The notes below the pieces were generated by a model. It had not been told where the DNA came from and made no database searches. It was given only the letters and a program-made list of their open reading frames with translations. A DNA stretch of 64,000 nucleotides. It comes from Methanoculleus sp. GTDB lineage: Archaea > Halobacteriota > Methanomicrobia > Methanomicrobiales > Methanoculleaceae. Positions 1 to 9,124 of the stretch are shown here, piece after piece. Every line of letters begins with the position of its first letter. Position 1 is the first letter of the stretch. Location of the stretch: positions 1-64,000 of the forward strand of contig JAHDQM010000022.1 in NCBI GenBank assembly GCA_018433835.1, given 5' to 3'. Both the position numbers and the translations under genes were made by a program.

Positions 1-314
1 ACGGGGAGTGCGATGGGCGGAACGCCCGGAGCACGAGCACCCGAAGGGTGCGGAGTGCGAGCGCAGCGAGCTTGAGCACCGATAGGTGCGAGTGCGACGT
101 TCCGCAGGAACGGAGCTCGACCACCGTCAGGTGGGGAGGGGAGCATCCCCCCTCCCCTGTCTCCATCTTTAACAAGGCATATGCCCCCCCCACCCCGCCC
201 GGCCTCCGGCCTCCTCACTCACACCTTCGGTGCTCAAACTCCTGCTGTTCCAGCAGTCGTTCCCCGCCCTGAGGGCGGGGGCAGTGCGTGGCGATATCCG
301 ATGGAAATCCGTGC
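1..314. repeat. Hairpin-rich intergenic repeat element, copy A (cut by window edge)
   Basis: This stretch has no convincing gene. It is built of short perfect hairpins with 3-4 nt loops: GGGCG/CGCCC at 15-27, GCACCC/GGGTGC at 37-51, GCACC/GGTGC at 76-89, CGTTCC/GGAACG at 98-112 and CCACC/GGTGG at 121-134. A G-run/C-run centre follows, then CTGCTG/CAGCAG and CCCCGCCC/GGGCGGGG. It ends with GCGATATCC and TGGAAATCCGTGC at 291-314. Read in reverse complement it aligns along its length with the element at 17662-18067, so the two copies lie in opposite orientation. The left end is outside the window. Nothing further is recognised in 315-489. Confidence 0.7.
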
Positions 315-489
315 ATGGATTTGTGCGGTAAATGGGGCATGAGCGCCCCTCCGGGGGTGAAGGAGCGAGAGTGCCCAAAGACTGCGCTGCGCAGGGGTCA
401 TATGCACCCTCGCACACCCTCTTTTCAAAAGATATCTAAGATCATACCGCCATAGCACCGATCATACAACACTCCTGAAGGGACAGTAC

Positions 490-1893
490 ATGGCAACAAA
501 CGGAATGCGGGAGTTTCTGGAGACCGGCGTGATCGACGCCGGCCGGATGCGGGCAATCGAAGGGAACGCTGTCGCACTCGGCCACCCGGCGCTTCTGATG
601 ATGGAGAGCGCCGGCCGGGCGGTCGCGGACGCCGTCCTCGCTCGCGCTCCTTCCCGCGTCCTCGTCCTCTGCGGGAGGGGGAACAACGGCGGCGACGGGA
701 TGGTGGCGGCCCGGTACCTCCAGCATCTCGACGCGGTCGACGTCGTCCACCCCGACTGCGGCTCGACGACTCCCTCGGCCGCCGCCCAGCTCGCTCTCCT
801 CCGGCACAGCTCCGTCGCCCTCCACCCCGTCCGGTGCGCCGCCGACGTCGACCGGCTCGGCCGCCTCTTCGACGAGGCGGACGTCGTCGTCGACGCGATG
901 CTCGGCACCAGGGCTTCGGGCGCGGTGCGGGAGCCGCTCGCGACCCTCGTTGCCCGGGCGAACGCGAGCGGCTCCCCCATCGTCGCCGTCGACATCCCCA
1001 CCCCCGGCATCCAGGCGAGCCGGGTCGTATCGTTCCACCGGCCGAAAGTGGAGGGCGCGGACGTCGCGGATATCGGCATCCCGCTCGAGGCGGAGGTCTA
1101 CACCGGCCCCGGAGACCTCGTGCTCGTCCCGGCGCGTGCACCCGGGGCCCACAAGGGCGCCGGCGGCGAGGTGCTCGTCGTCGGGGGCGGGCCCTACCAG
1201 GGGGCGCCCTACATCGCGGCGATGGGGGCGCTCCGTGCCGGGGCCGATATCGTGCGGGTCGCATCCCCCGCGTACGTCCCCACGCCCGACCTGATCTACG
1301 AGCGCCTGGAGGGGAAGGCGATCACGAACGACCACCTGGAGACAATCCTCGGGCTCGTCGACCGGGCGGACGTGGTCGTCTGCGGTATGGGCCTCGGGAA
1401 AGAGAGCCACGACGTCGTGCTCGCCGTCGCTGAGGCGGCGGAGAGGGCGGTCTTCGATGCCGATGCGCTCGCCCGGCCCCTGCCGGCGGCGAAAGAGACG
1501 ATCTACACCCCGCACGCGGGCGAGTTCGCCCGGATGACCGGGACGGAATCACCGGCTGACCTCATCGCGCGCGGCCGGTGCGTGAAGGCCGCCGCGACGG
1601 CAGGGACCATCCTGCTCAAAGGCCCGGTCGACGTCGTCTCCGACGGGGCGCGGGTCCGGTTCAACCGGACCGGGGCCCCCGCCATGACCACCGGGGGGAC
1701 GGGCGACCTGCTTGCCGGTATCGCGGGCGCGCTCTTCTGCAGTCTCCCCGCGTTCGAGGCCGCCTGCATCGCCGCGTACGCGAACGGCAGGGCCGGGATG
1801 CGGGCCGCGGAGGAGCGCGGGAACGGAATGCTCGCCACCGATATGCTGGACTATATCGCAGAAGTTCTCTTCCGGCGCTCCGCGCCGGAGTGA
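490..1893 (+). CDS. nnrD: Bifunctional NAD(P)H-hydrate epimerase / ADP-dependent NAD(P)H-hydrate dehydratase
   Basis: This 467-aa protein repairs NAD(P)HX, the hydrated, inactive form of NAD(P)H. The N-terminal half (about 1-205) is the YjeF_N epimerase domain with the GRGNNGGDG signature at residues 62-70. The C-terminal half (about 215-460) is the ribokinase-like dehydratase domain with the GGTGD motif near 402-406. The fused order is usual for bacteria and archaea and the length fits the family. The ATG at 490 gives a full N-terminus. The gene is followed 58 bp downstream by moaC on the same strand, so both may be co-transcribed. Confidence 0.93.
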   Translation: MATNGMREFLETGVIDAGRMRAIEGNAVALGHPALLMMESAGRAVADAVLARAPSRVLVLCGRGNNGGDGMVAARYLQHLDAVDVVHPDCGSTTPSAAAQLALLRHSSVALHPVRCAADVDRLGRLFDEADVVVDAMLGTRASGAVREPLATLVARANASGSPIVAVDIPTPGIQASRVVSFHRPKVEGADVADIGIPLEAEVYTGPGDLVLVPARAPGAHKGAGGEVLVVGGGPYQGAPYIAAMGALRAGADIVRVASPAYVPTPDLIYERLEGKAITNDHLETILGLVDRADVVVCGMGLGKESHDVVLAVAEAAERAVFDADALARPLPAAKETIYTPHAGEFARMTGTESPADLIARGRCVKAAATAGTILLKGPVDVVSDGARVRFNRTGAPAMTTGGTGDLLAGIAGALFCSLPAFEAACIAAYANGRAGMRAAEERGNGMLATDMLDYIAEVLFRRSAPE

Positions 1894-1951
1894 CCTCTCC
1901 CGAGACGCCCTCTTTTATCCCGACAGAAACAGAAGATCTTCTGCGATACAC

Positions 1952-2446
1952 ATGAGCGAGTCCGGCGAACACGGCAAGACCCCGGTCTTCACCCACATCG
2001 AGAACGACCGCGCGCAGATGGTGGATATCTCGGACAAGACCGAGGTCACCCGGGAAGCGGTTGCGAGCGGCAGGATCCACCTCCGGAGCGAGACCCTCCG
2101 TGCCATCCGGGAGGGAAACGCGGTCAAGGGCAACGTCCTCGCGACCGCACGGGTGGCGGCCACCCTCGCGGTGAAAGATACGCCGCGCATCATCCCCATG
2201 TGCCACCCCATACCGCTCGGGGGCATCGCCGTCGACTTCGAAGAGGGCGACGGCTACATCGAGGCGACCGCCCGCGTGAAGTCCTACGGGAGGACGGGCG
2301 TCGAGATGGAAGCGCTCACCGGCGTCTCCGTTGCCCTTCTCACCGTCTGGGACATGGTCAAGTCGGCGGAGAAGGATGAGAACGGGCAGTACCCGGTCAC
2401 CCGGATCGATGCCATCCGCGTCGTGGAGAAACGCAAGGGAGTGTAG
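1952..2446 (+). CDS. moaC: Cyclic pyranopterin monophosphate synthase MoaC
   Basis: This 164-aa protein catalyses the step of molybdenum cofactor biosynthesis that gives cyclic pyranopterin monophosphate after the MoaA reaction. The MCHPIPL motif at residues 83-89 and the GVEMEALTGV segment are hallmark MoaC sequences. The frame stays open upstream, but the ATG at 1952 gives the usual family N-terminus and length. The molybdopterin made by this pathway is needed by the formate dehydrogenase encoded at 53-56 kb. Confidence 0.95.
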   Translation: MSESGEHGKTPVFTHIENDRAQMVDISDKTEVTREAVASGRIHLRSETLRAIREGNAVKGNVLATARVAATLAVKDTPRIIPMCHPIPLGGIAVDFEEGDGYIEATARVKSYGRTGVEMEALTGVSVALLTVWDMVKSAEKDENGQYPVTRIDAIRVVEKRKGV

Positions 2447-2573
2447 GTTCTTTTGCGGGCGCGGGGGCGGCGAAAGGAATCCTTTATCTGCGCTCCCGTC
2501 AACCTGTTAGGAACCACGGGATACGTCCCGGAAAGGAATGTGGCGGAAACGCTGAACCTGAGGTGATTTAAAA

Positions 2574-3164
2574 ATGGCAAAATCGATGTATGCCTACGTA
2601 CGCGAGGCATGGAAGCGGCCAGATCGGTCCGAAGTGAAAGGTCTCCTCTGGGAGCGTCTCCAGACGTGGCGGCGCGAAGGGAGTATCGTGCGCGTGGAGC
2701 ACCCGACCCGGATCGACCGGGCCCGTTCGCTCGGGTACAAGGCCAAACAGGGGATCGTCGTCGTGCGGGTCAAGGTCCGCCGCGGCGGCCGGAGGAAGCC
2801 CCGGTACACCCGCGGGCGCAGGTCCGCACGCATGGGCATGCGCCGGATGACCCCGGCAAAGAGCCTGCAGCGCATGGCCGAAGAGCGTGCGTCCCGCAAG
2901 TTCCCGAACATGGAGGCCTTAAACTCCTACTGGGTAGGGGAGGACGGACGGTCCAGGTGGTTCGAGGTTATCCTGGTCGACGGCCACCACCCGTCGATCA
3001 AAAGCGACCGCAACCTCGCATGGCTGGCCGACCCGGTTCATCGGGGCCGGGCAGAACGCGGCAAGACCTCTGCCGGCATGAAGGGACGCGGAATGCGGAC
3101 GCGCGGACGTGGAACCGAGAAGACACGCCCGAGCCTTCGTTCCCACGCAAACCGCGGCAAATAA
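2574..3164 (+). CDS. rpl15e: 50S ribosomal protein L15e
   Basis: This 196-aa, very basic protein is the archaeal/eukaryotic L15e of the large ribosomal subunit. Its composition (many Arg and Lys), length and the start [13 protein letters not shown] are characteristic. A near-perfect anti-16S ribosome binding site, GAGGTGAT at 2560-2567, lies 6 nt before the ATG and fixes the start. The RNase P protein genes follow directly. A T-run just after the stop (about 3171-3176) could be a weak transcription terminator. Confidence 0.96.
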   Translation: MAKSMYAYVREAWKRPDRSEVKGLLWERLQTWRREGSIVRVEHPTRIDRARSLGYKAKQGIVVVRVKVRRGGRRKPRYTRGRRSARMGMRRMTPAKSLQRMAEERASRKFPNMEALNSYWVGEDGRSRWFEVILVDGHHPSIKSDRNLAWLADPVHRGRAERGKTSAGMKGRGMRTRGRGTEKTRPSLRSHANRGK

Positions 3165-3194
3165 ATATCCCTTTTTTCATACGGCCTACCCACG

Positions 3195-3839
3195 ATGAAG
3201 AACACGGACGCCAGCATACACCCCTATCCTGCCGGTGACTCGACGCTTGCGCGGATGGCGCTCGAGGCATCAGAGCTCGGGTTCGACAGCATCGTCGCTA
3301 TCGGAGATGCCGGGGATCAATATCACGGAATCAAGGTTCTCCGGGGTGCCGTGATCTGTGCTGCGTCCGTAAAAGAGGTTCTCAGGCAGGTGCGCAGTTC
3401 CGCCGTCCGGGATGCCGACGTGGTCTTTGTCAATGCAGGCGACATCTCCTTCAACCGGGCGGTTGTCGCGGTGAAAGAGGTGCACGTCATCAGGAACATC
3501 CACGCCACCCGGAGAAACGCCTTCGACCACGTCGCCGCACGGTCGGCGGCGGAGCGTGGCGTGGCGGTGGACATCTCGATTGCCCCAATCGTCCATCTCC
3601 GCGGAACGAAGCGCCAGAAAGCGCTGCAGCGGTACGCGGATATCCTCTCGCTGCAGCGGCGCTACGGCTTTGGGCTGACGATATCCTCGGATGCCCGCTC
3701 GATGCTCGGGCAGCGGTCGGTCCGCGACATCCGGGGTCTCTGCGCACTTTTCGGCATGACCGGGGCGGAAGTGGGCGAGGCCCTCTCGTCCGTCGGCCGG
3801 ATTACCGAACCGCACCGGCCTGTGAGGGTGGTCGGATGA
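3195..3839 (+). CDS. rnp3: Ribonuclease P protein component 3 (Rpp30 family)
   Basis: This 214-aa protein is the archaeal homologue of Rpp30, a TIM-barrel subunit of RNase P, which removes 5' leaders from pre-tRNAs. Length, the internal segment around NIHATRRNAFDHVAAR, and the adjacent gene for the partner Pop5 subunit support the call. Its stop overlaps the start of the next gene by 4 nt (ATGA), indicating translational coupling in the RNase P-proteasome-SBDS cluster found in many Euryarchaeota. Confidence 0.9.
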   Translation: MKNTDASIHPYPAGDSTLARMALEASELGFDSIVAIGDAGDQYHGIKVLRGAVICAASVKEVLRQVRSSAVRDADVVFVNAGDISFNRAVVAVKEVHVIRNIHATRRNAFDHVAARSAAERGVAVDISIAPIVHLRGTKRQKALQRYADILSLQRRYGFGLTISSDARSMLGQRSVRDIRGLCALFGMTGAEVGEALSSVGRITEPHRPVRVVG

Positions 3840-4318
3840 AGCCGAGGCCCCCGGCGATGCGGGCAAAGCGGCGTTACATCCTGGTGCGGATCCTCCCCTA
3901 CGGGACGACAGCGGACCAGAAACAGGTGTACCTCTCGGTCGTCGAGGCCGCGACCTCACTCTTTGGCGATGCGGCTGTCGGTCTTGCGCAGCCGGCGGTG
4001 GTCTTCTGCGACGGGGGGTATGCCGTGGTCCGGTGCCGGCGGGGGACGGAGAAGGATATCGCCGTCGCTCTTGCAACGGTCAACGCGATCGCCGATGAGC
4101 GGGCCGCACTCCGGACGGTCGCCGTCTCCGGGACCATTCATGCACTGCGGCGCCGGATAAAGCCTATCCGGCCCTTCTCCGAGGCCGGGGACGTGAAGTT
4201 CGGGGAAACCTATTTCACGGTGTACCGCTATCCGCGTCAAAAGGTTGATTTGGTTGAAAAAGGTATTAAGCATCAGAAGTCATTGTTTTTCACCGAAGCC
4301 GATTTGGAGGAACGATAA
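3836..4318 (+). CDS. rnp2: Ribonuclease P protein component 2 (Pop5/Rpp14 family)
   Basis: This 160-aa protein is the Pop5-type RNase P subunit that pairs with Rpp30 and activates catalysis by the RNase P RNA. The basic start around MRAKRRYILVRI and the ferredoxin-like fold region fit the family. The C-terminal third (about residues 120-160) extends somewhat past the core Pop5 domain. It overlaps rnp3 by 4 nt, and the last base of its stop is the first base of the psmA start codon. Confidence 0.9.
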   Translation: MKPRPPAMRAKRRYILVRILPYGTTADQKQVYLSVVEAATSLFGDAAVGLAQPAVVFCDGGYAVVRCRRGTEKDIAVALATVNAIADERAALRTVAVSGTIHALRRRIKPIRPFSEAGDVKFGETYFTVYRYPRQKVDLVEKGIKHQKSLFFTEADLEER

Positions 4319-5040
4319 TGCAACCACAATATCAGATGGGATATGACCGGGCGATCACTGTCTTCAGCCCGGATGGAAGGCTTTACCAGGTCGAGTACGC
4401 CAGAGAAGCGGTGAAACGGGGCACGACGGCCGTTGGAATCAAATGCAGCGAAGGTGTCGTACTGATCGTCGATAAAAGGGTGACTTCCCGTCTCCTCGAA
4501 CCGATCTCCATCGAGAAGATCTTCAAGATCGACACGCACATCGGTGTGGCATCCTCCGGCCTCGTCGGCGATGCGCGGTCCCTCGTGGACAGGGCACGGG
4601 TCGAGTCCCAGATTAACCGGGTCTCCTACAACGAGCCGATCAACGTCGAGATCCTCGCCAAAAAACTCTGCGACCACATGCAGACCTACACCCAGTTCGG
4701 CGGTGCACGCCCCTACGGGACCGCTCTCCTGATCGCGGGGATCAGCGACGGGGAGGCCCGGTTGTTCGAGACCGACCCGAGCGGCACGCTGCTCGAGTAC
4801 AAGGCGACCGGGATCGGTACAGGCCGGCCGGCGGTCATGAAGGTCTTCGAGGACGAGTACCAGGAGGAGGCGGACTTCACCGGCGCCATCCAGCTCGGCA
4901 TCAAGGCCCTGCATGCCGCGACAGAGGGCAAACTCGACGTGAGCGCCATTGAGATCGGCGTCGTCTCCATCGAGACCCAGGAGTTCCGGAAGCTGGAGAA
5001 GGACGAAGTGAAGGCATACGTCGACCAGTTCGAAGAGTGA
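4318..5040 (+). CDS. psmA: Proteasome alpha subunit
   Basis: This 240-aa protein forms the outer heptameric rings of the archaeal 20S proteasome and gates substrate entry. The N-terminal signature GYDRAITVFSPDGRL and the continuation QVEYAREAVKRG are diagnostic of the alpha subunit. There is no catalytic N-terminal threonine, as expected. The ribosome binding site GGAGG lies just upstream within the end of rnp2. The beta subunit gene is not in this window. Confidence 0.97.
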   Translation: MQPQYQMGYDRAITVFSPDGRLYQVEYAREAVKRGTTAVGIKCSEGVVLIVDKRVTSRLLEPISIEKIFKIDTHIGVASSGLVGDARSLVDRARVESQINRVSYNEPINVEILAKKLCDHMQTYTQFGGARPYGTALLIAGISDGEARLFETDPSGTLLEYKATGIGTGRPAVMKVFEDEYQEEADFTGAIQLGIKALHAATEGKLDVSAIEIGVVSIETQEFRKLEKDEVKAYVDQFEE

Positions 5041-5049
5041 GCCACCCGT

Positions 5050-5754
5050 ATGATACCCCTGGACCAGGCTGTTGTAGCGCGGCTTGAGAGCTACGGAGAA
5101 CGGTTCGAAGTGCTTGTCGACCCCGACCAGGCCATGCGTATCCGGCAGGGGGAGGAGATCGACCTGGAGGAGGTCGTCGCGGCCGACTCCATCTTCTCGA
5201 ACGCCGCTCATGCCGAACGGGCTTCCGACGAAGCCCTCATGAAGGTCTTCAAGACGACCGAGTTCGAGCCGGCCGCACTCCGTATCGTCAAGAAGGGCGA
5301 GATCCATCTCACCTCCGAACAGCGCCGCCACCTTACCGCGGAGAAGCGCAACCGGGTCATCACGTTCATCGCGAGGAACGCCGTCAATCCGCAGTCCGGG
5401 TATCCTCACCCCCCGCAGCGCATCGAGCTCGCCATGGAAGAGGCGAGGGTGAACATCGACCCCTTCAAATCCGTCGAGGAGCAGGTCAAAGAGGTGGTCA
5501 AGGCACTCCGCCCCATCCTTCCCATTCGGTTCGAGGAAGTCCGGATCGCCGTGAAGATCCCGGCGGATTATGCCGCGAGGTCCTTCGGGGAGCTCCAGAC
5601 CGCGACGACGATCGAGCAGAACGAGTGGCAGAAGGACGGTTCCTGGATCGCCGTCGTCAGAATTCCTGCGGGCATCCAGGAAGAGTTCTACGACCTGATC
5701 AACAAACTCTCCAGGGGCAACGCAGAGACCCGGATCATCGAACGGCTGTCGTGA
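5050..5754 (+). CDS. Ribosome maturation protein SBDS homologue
   Basis: This 234-aa protein is the archaeal orthologue of SBDS, which acts in late maturation of the large ribosomal subunit in eukaryotes. The N-terminal FYSH domain includes RLESYGERFEVLVDPD. The central domain includes HPPQRIELAMEEARVNIDP, a well conserved stretch, and a ferredoxin-like C-terminal domain follows. The length is typical. Its place between psmA and rpl37ae matches the usual archaeal gene order. Confidence 0.95.
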   Translation: MIPLDQAVVARLESYGERFEVLVDPDQAMRIRQGEEIDLEEVVAADSIFSNAAHAERASDEALMKVFKTTEFEPAALRIVKKGEIHLTSEQRRHLTAEKRNRVITFIARNAVNPQSGYPHPPQRIELAMEEARVNIDPFKSVEEQVKEVVKALRPILPIRFEEVRIAVKIPADYAARSFGELQTATTIEQNEWQKDGSWIAVVRIPAGIQEEFYDLINKLSRGNAETRIIERLS

Positions 5755-5809
5755 GTAACTATATTAATCGACAGCACAAAAATTAGAGGACATATTAGAG
5801 GTACGCGAA

Positions 5810-6100
5810 ATGGCAAGTCGCAGACAGAAAGCCAAGGGCAGGGTAGTCGGAAGTTCCGGGCGTTTTGGTCCGAGGTATGGCCGGTTTATCCGGAAGAGAG
5901 TAAACCAGATCGAGACGGTCTCCCGCGCGAGCCACGCCTGCCCCCGCTGCGACCAGACAGCGGTCAAGCGTGAGGGAACGGGGATCTGGGCGTGCCGCAA
6001 GTGCGGGTTCAAGTTTGCCGGCGGCAGCTACGTCCCGGAGACGCCGGCGATGCGCGTCGCCGCACGGAGCATCGAGCGCTCGCTACAGAAGGAGGGCTAA
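5810..6100 (+). CDS. rpl37ae: 50S ribosomal protein L37Ae
   Basis: This 96-aa zinc-ribbon ribosomal protein carries two CxxC pairs, CPRC near residues 44-47 and CRKC near 62-65, that bind zinc. The basic N-terminus (MASRRQKAKGRVVGSSGRFG) and length are typical. A TATA-like stretch at about 5759-5769 and a GAGGT ribosome binding site just before the ATG indicate its own promoter. The rpoP gene follows after 6 nt. Confidence 0.95.
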   Translation: MASRRQKAKGRVVGSSGRFGPRYGRFIRKRVNQIETVSRASHACPRCDQTAVKREGTGIWACRKCGFKFAGGSYVPETPAMRVAARSIERSLQKEG

Positions 6101-6106
6101 GCGGTC

Positions 6107-6238
6107 GTGGCGGCCTACAAGTGCGCTCGCTGTAAACAGAAAGTGGAGATCGACGTCAATATACGCTGTCCCTACTGTGGACACCGCATCCTCTTCAAGG
6201 AACGCGGAGCCGGGATAAAAGACCTGAAGGCTCGATGA
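6107..6238 (+). CDS. rpoP: DNA-directed RNA polymerase subunit P (Rpb12-like)
   Basis: This 43-aa protein starts with GTG at 6107 and is the small zinc-binding RpoP subunit of archaeal RNA polymerase. It has CxxC pairs in YKCARCKQK and RCPYCGHRI and the typical C-terminal [13 protein letters not shown]. It sits between rpl37ae and a Brix gene, the usual archaeal position, and its TGA overlaps the ATG of the next gene by 4 nt. Confidence 0.93.
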   Translation: MAAYKCARCKQKVEIDVNIRCPYCGHRILFKERGAGIKDLKAR

Positions 6239-6639
6239 CGGTCGTCACGACGTCACGCAAACCGGTCCCGGAGGTGCGCTCCCTCTCCCGGGATCTGGCG
6301 TTCTCGATCGGCGGGGAATATGTCACCCGTGGGAAGGCGGGCATGGGCGACCTCTTCTCCCTCGATGAGCCAGTTCTGATCGTCTCGAAATCCGGTCCTT
6401 TTTTTCTTATTCAGGCCTTTTCTGCCGGAGAGCAGGTGGCAGAGATCCCTGTCAGGTCGTTTGCCGTCGAGGAGCGGACCGGAACGATCGCCCGCGGACT
6501 CTTCGTCTCGGACCGCTCCGTATACGAGGCGCTTAAGGACTACGTCGACGTCGCGTTTGCCGGTGAGGCCCTCTCAGGACACCGTATCGTCTTTGACGGG
6601 ACGCAACGGAAGCGCTACACCCTGAAGGTTGTCCCGTGA
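6235..6639 (+). CDS. Brix domain protein (Imp4-like ribosome biogenesis factor)
   Basis: This 134-aa protein starts with [19 protein letters not shown], the typical Brix opening (T-S-R-K-P followed by an acidic/hydrophobic helix), and has the YVTRGKAG segment. Archaeal Brix proteins are single-domain relatives of eukaryotic Imp4 and Brx1, which act in rRNA processing. It is on the short side for the family. It is coupled by ATGA overlaps to rpoP upstream and pcc1 downstream. Confidence 0.82.
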   Translation: MTVVTTSRKPVPEVRSLSRDLAFSIGGEYVTRGKAGMGDLFSLDEPVLIVSKSGPFFLIQAFSAGEQVAEIPVRSFAVEERTGTIARGLFVSDRSVYEALKDYVDVAFAGEALSGHRIVFDGTQRKRYTLKVVP

Positions 6640-6890
6640 TGCATACGGCCGTCTTCCGGTGTATTACCGACGATGCCCGTGCCCTCTACCTCTCCGTCTG
6701 CCAGGAGATGGGCGACGTGGGAGACCGGTCGTCCGCCCACCTAAGGCTCGTGGGCGACGATACGCTCGTCCTCGAGGTGACCGCCACCGATATACCCGCG
6801 CTCCGGGCGGCCCTCAATACCTGGCTGCGGCTGATCACCATAGCATTCGAGATGCGGGAGATCGCAGCCCCGTCTGATGCGTCCCGGTAG
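6636..6890 (+). CDS. pcc1: KEOPS complex subunit Pcc1
   Basis: This 84-aa protein matches Pcc1, the dimerisation subunit of the KEOPS complex that installs the threonylcarbamoyl group on A37 of ANN-decoding tRNAs. The pattern LRLVGDDTLVLEVTATDIPALRAALNTWLRL is reproduced here only in part; the ALRAALNTWLRLI helix is the most characteristic piece. Small size, overlap with the Brix gene and position before prefoldin beta match conserved archaeal order. Confidence 0.85.
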   Translation: MMHTAVFRCITDDARALYLSVCQEMGDVGDRSSAHLRLVGDDTLVLEVTATDIPALRAALNTWLRLITIAFEMREIAAPSDASR

Positions 6891-7057
6891 CGGGGCAGAC
6901 GCCGGGCGGGAGACGAAGATCTCTCTCGTGAACCCTCACATTTTATGGGCTTCACGCCCCTACCATGTAGAGAAAAGGCAGAGGGCCGAACGGGCCCCCT
7001 GTCCGCCACCCGAAATATTGTTACCGATCTTCGTCCCAATCGAGGAGGTTGATGAAT

Positions 7058-7423
7058 ATGGAAAACATCCCACCGAAAGTACAGAACCAGCTGGCGATGC
7101 TTCAGCAGATGCAGCAGCAGCTGCAGACCGTGGTCTCACAGAAAGCGCAGTACGAATTGACGATCCGCGAAGCCAGGCGGGCGGTCGAGGATCTGGCCGA
7201 TGTCCCGGAAGATGCGGCGGTCTTCATGAACGTCGGCAGCGTCATGATGCAGAAGAGCCGGGAGCAGGTGCTCGCCTCCTTAAACGAGCGCATCGAGACG
7301 CTCGAGCTCCGGGTTAAATCGCTCGAGAAACAGGAGAAGGCCCTGCAGGGCAGGTTCGAGCAGTTATCCTCACAGATCAGGGGGGCGCTTGAGGGAAAAC
7401 AGCAGCCTCCGAACGCCACCTGA
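7058..7423 (+). CDS. pfdB: Prefoldin subunit beta
   Basis: This 121-aa protein is almost entirely two coiled-coil helices joined by a short beta region, as in archaeal prefoldin beta, a holdase that passes unfolded proteins to the thermosome. The start MENIPPKVQNQLAMLQQMQQ is typical. Three in-frame starts exist (TTG 7049, ATG 7052, ATG 7058). The GGAGGT ribosome binding site at 7044-7049 has proper spacing only for 7058, so that start is chosen. Confidence 0.93.
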   Translation: MENIPPKVQNQLAMLQQMQQQLQTVVSQKAQYELTIREARRAVEDLADVPEDAAVFMNVGSVMMQKSREQVLASLNERIETLELRVKSLEKQEKALQGRFEQLSSQIRGALEGKQQPPNAT

Positions 7424-7469
7424 TAACGTCCCGAACCTGATTTTTGGAATAGATTGGGGAGTGAGGTGC

Positions 7470-9014
7470 TCACTCCTCCCGCTTGCGGTCGTTCTTGTGC
7501 GTCCGGCAGACGAGGTTGATCGCGTTGATCACCGCCTCGACCGATGCGAGGATGATGTCGTCGCTTGAGGCGCTGGCATCGAAGACCCGGCCCCGCTCGT
7601 CCTCGATGGCGATGGTGACGTGCCCCAGGGCATCGGTGCCCCCGGAGATTGCCTCGATGTTGAACTCCTTGAGCTGGACCGGGGCCGGGATGATCCCGAG
7701 GATCGCCCGCACGGCCGCGTCCACCGGCCCGTTGCCGATACTCGAGAAGGAATGCTCAACTCCGTCGACGATCGCCCGGACACTGGCTGTCGGGATCACG
7801 TGGTTTCCGGTCATGATGGCGACATCCTGGAGTTCCAGGGTCTTTTCGTCGGGCGCGAGCTGCATGACGCTTTCGGCGATCTCGTAGAGGTCCGCGTCCG
7901 TCACCCGCTTGCCCTTGCCGGCAATCGCCTTCACCCGCAGGACGATCTCGTCGAGTTGCGCGTCGGCGGGCTCCATATGCACCTCGGCGAGCATCTGCCT
8001 GACCGCATGCCTGCCGGCATGTTTGCCGAGTTTCAGCCTGCGCCGGTGACCGACCATCTCCGGCGTCATGATCCCGGGTTCGAACGTATCCGACCGGGTG
8101 ATCACGCCGTGGGAGTGGATCCCGCTCTCGTGGGCAAAGGCGTTCTCGCCGACGATGGGCTGCGTGGCCGGGACGCTCATCCCCGCGTAGCGCGAAACGA
8201 GCCTGGATGTCTCGACGAGGCCCGTCGTCCGGATACCGGTATCGATCCCGTAGATGGACGATAGCGCCATCACCGTCTGCGCGAGGTCGGCGTTTCCCGC
8301 CCGCTCGCCGAGGCCGTTCACCGTCACCTGCACCTGGGAGGCGCCGCTCTCGACCGCTGCGATGGTGTTCGCCACCGCAAGCCCGAAGTCGTTGTGGCAG
8401 TGAACGTCGATCGGGCAGTTCGCCTCCCGGTCGATCCGCTCGATGAGGCGTTTCATGGCCGTCGGGGTGATCACGCCGACCGTGTCGGGCACGTTGATGA
8501 TCGTCGCTCCGGCGTCCACCGCAACGCGGTATACCTCTATCAGGTAATCCCAGTCGGTTCTGGTGGCGTCCATGGCGGAGAACATGCACCGGTCGACGTG
8601 GTCGCGGGCATACGCGATGATCTCGCCGGTGGTCTCGAGGACCTGCTCGCGGGTCTTTTTGATGGTGTACTCGCGCTGGACGTCGGAGGTCGGGATGAAG
8701 ACGTGGACCATATCGACGTCGCAGTCGATGCACGCATCCACGTCGGCCGGGAGCGACCGCGCAAGGCCGCAGACCTGCGTCGCGAGGCCGAGACCTTGGA
8801 TGGCCTTGACGATCTCGCGCTCGGCATCGGAGGATGCGGGAAAGCCAGCTTCGATGGCGTGTACTCCTATTTCGGAGAGCTGCTCTGCAATACCGAGTTT
8901 CTCTTCAAGCGTGAATGAGATGCCCGGTGTTTGTTCACCGTCGCGCAGTGTGGTGTCGAAAACAGTGACGTTCTTTTTCGCACGGCTATCGGTGAAGAAG
9001 ACAGTACGCTTCAG
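7470..9014 (-). CDS. 2-isopropylmalate / (R)-citramalate synthase family protein, 5' end irregular
   Basis: This DRE-TIM family acyltransferase (514 aa if read from the CTG at 9014) condenses acetyl-CoA with a 2-oxoacid for leucine or isoleucine synthesis. The motif [12 protein letters not shown] begins near residue 20. [13 protein letters not shown] supplies metal-binding histidines and GLGERAGNA follows. A LeuA-type regulatory domain fills the C-terminus, which argues against the shorter homocitrate synthase AksA. LeuA and CimA cannot be separated here. No in-frame ATG, GTG or TTG exists before the essential motif. An ATG at 9048 lies in another frame and would connect after deletion of one base, for example in the C-run at about 9021-9023. 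Confidence 0.85.
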   Translation of the reverse strand: MKRTVFFTDSRAKKNVTVFDTTLRDGEQTPGISFTLEEKLGIAEQLSEIGVHAIEAGFPASSDAEREIVKAIQGLGLATQVCGLARSLPADVDACIDCDVDMVHVFIPTSDVQREYTIKKTREQVLETTGEIIAYARDHVDRCMFSAMDATRTDWDYLIEVYRVAVDAGATIINVPDTVGVITPTAMKRLIERIDREANCPIDVHCHNDFGLAVANTIAAVESGASQVQVTVNGLGERAGNADLAQTVMALSSIYGIDTGIRTTGLVETSRLVSRYAGMSVPATQPIVGENAFAHESGIHSHGVITRSDTFEPGIMTPEMVGHRRRLKLGKHAGRHAVRQMLAEVHMEPADAQLDEIVLRVKAIAGKGKRVTDADLYEIAESVMQLAPDEKTLELQDVAIMTGNHVIPTASVRAIVDGVEHSFSSIGNGPVDAAVRAILGIIPAPVQLKEFNIEAISGGTDALGHVTIAIEDERGRVFDASASSDDIILASVEAVINAINLVCRTHKNDRKREE

Positions 9015-9045
9015 CGTTCCTGGGTGCTTCAGCGTTTGTAGGGTT

Positions 9046-9078
9046 CATATCTATTCATTGCCCGAGGGGATATATAAA
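9046..9078 (-). promoter_or_regulatory. TATA promoter with leaderless ATG for the LeuA/CimA gene
   Basis: On the minus strand a TTTATATA box lies at 9078-9071, and the A of an ATG at 9048 lies about 26 bp downstream of the box centre. This is the spacing expected for a leaderless archaeal transcript. The ATG opens only a 20-codon frame that ends at 8986, one frame off from the synthase. Confidence 0.6.
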
Positions 9079-9124
9079 TACTGGTGTCTGCGCCGTGTGG
9101 AGTCCCGGAATTCGGCGGGTTCGG

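Noticed and set aside
425..1515. Long open frames on the minus strand opposite the NAD(P)HX repair gene
   Set aside because: They are Arg/Pro-rich shadows caused by high GC in the third codon position; the + strand gene has all family motifs.
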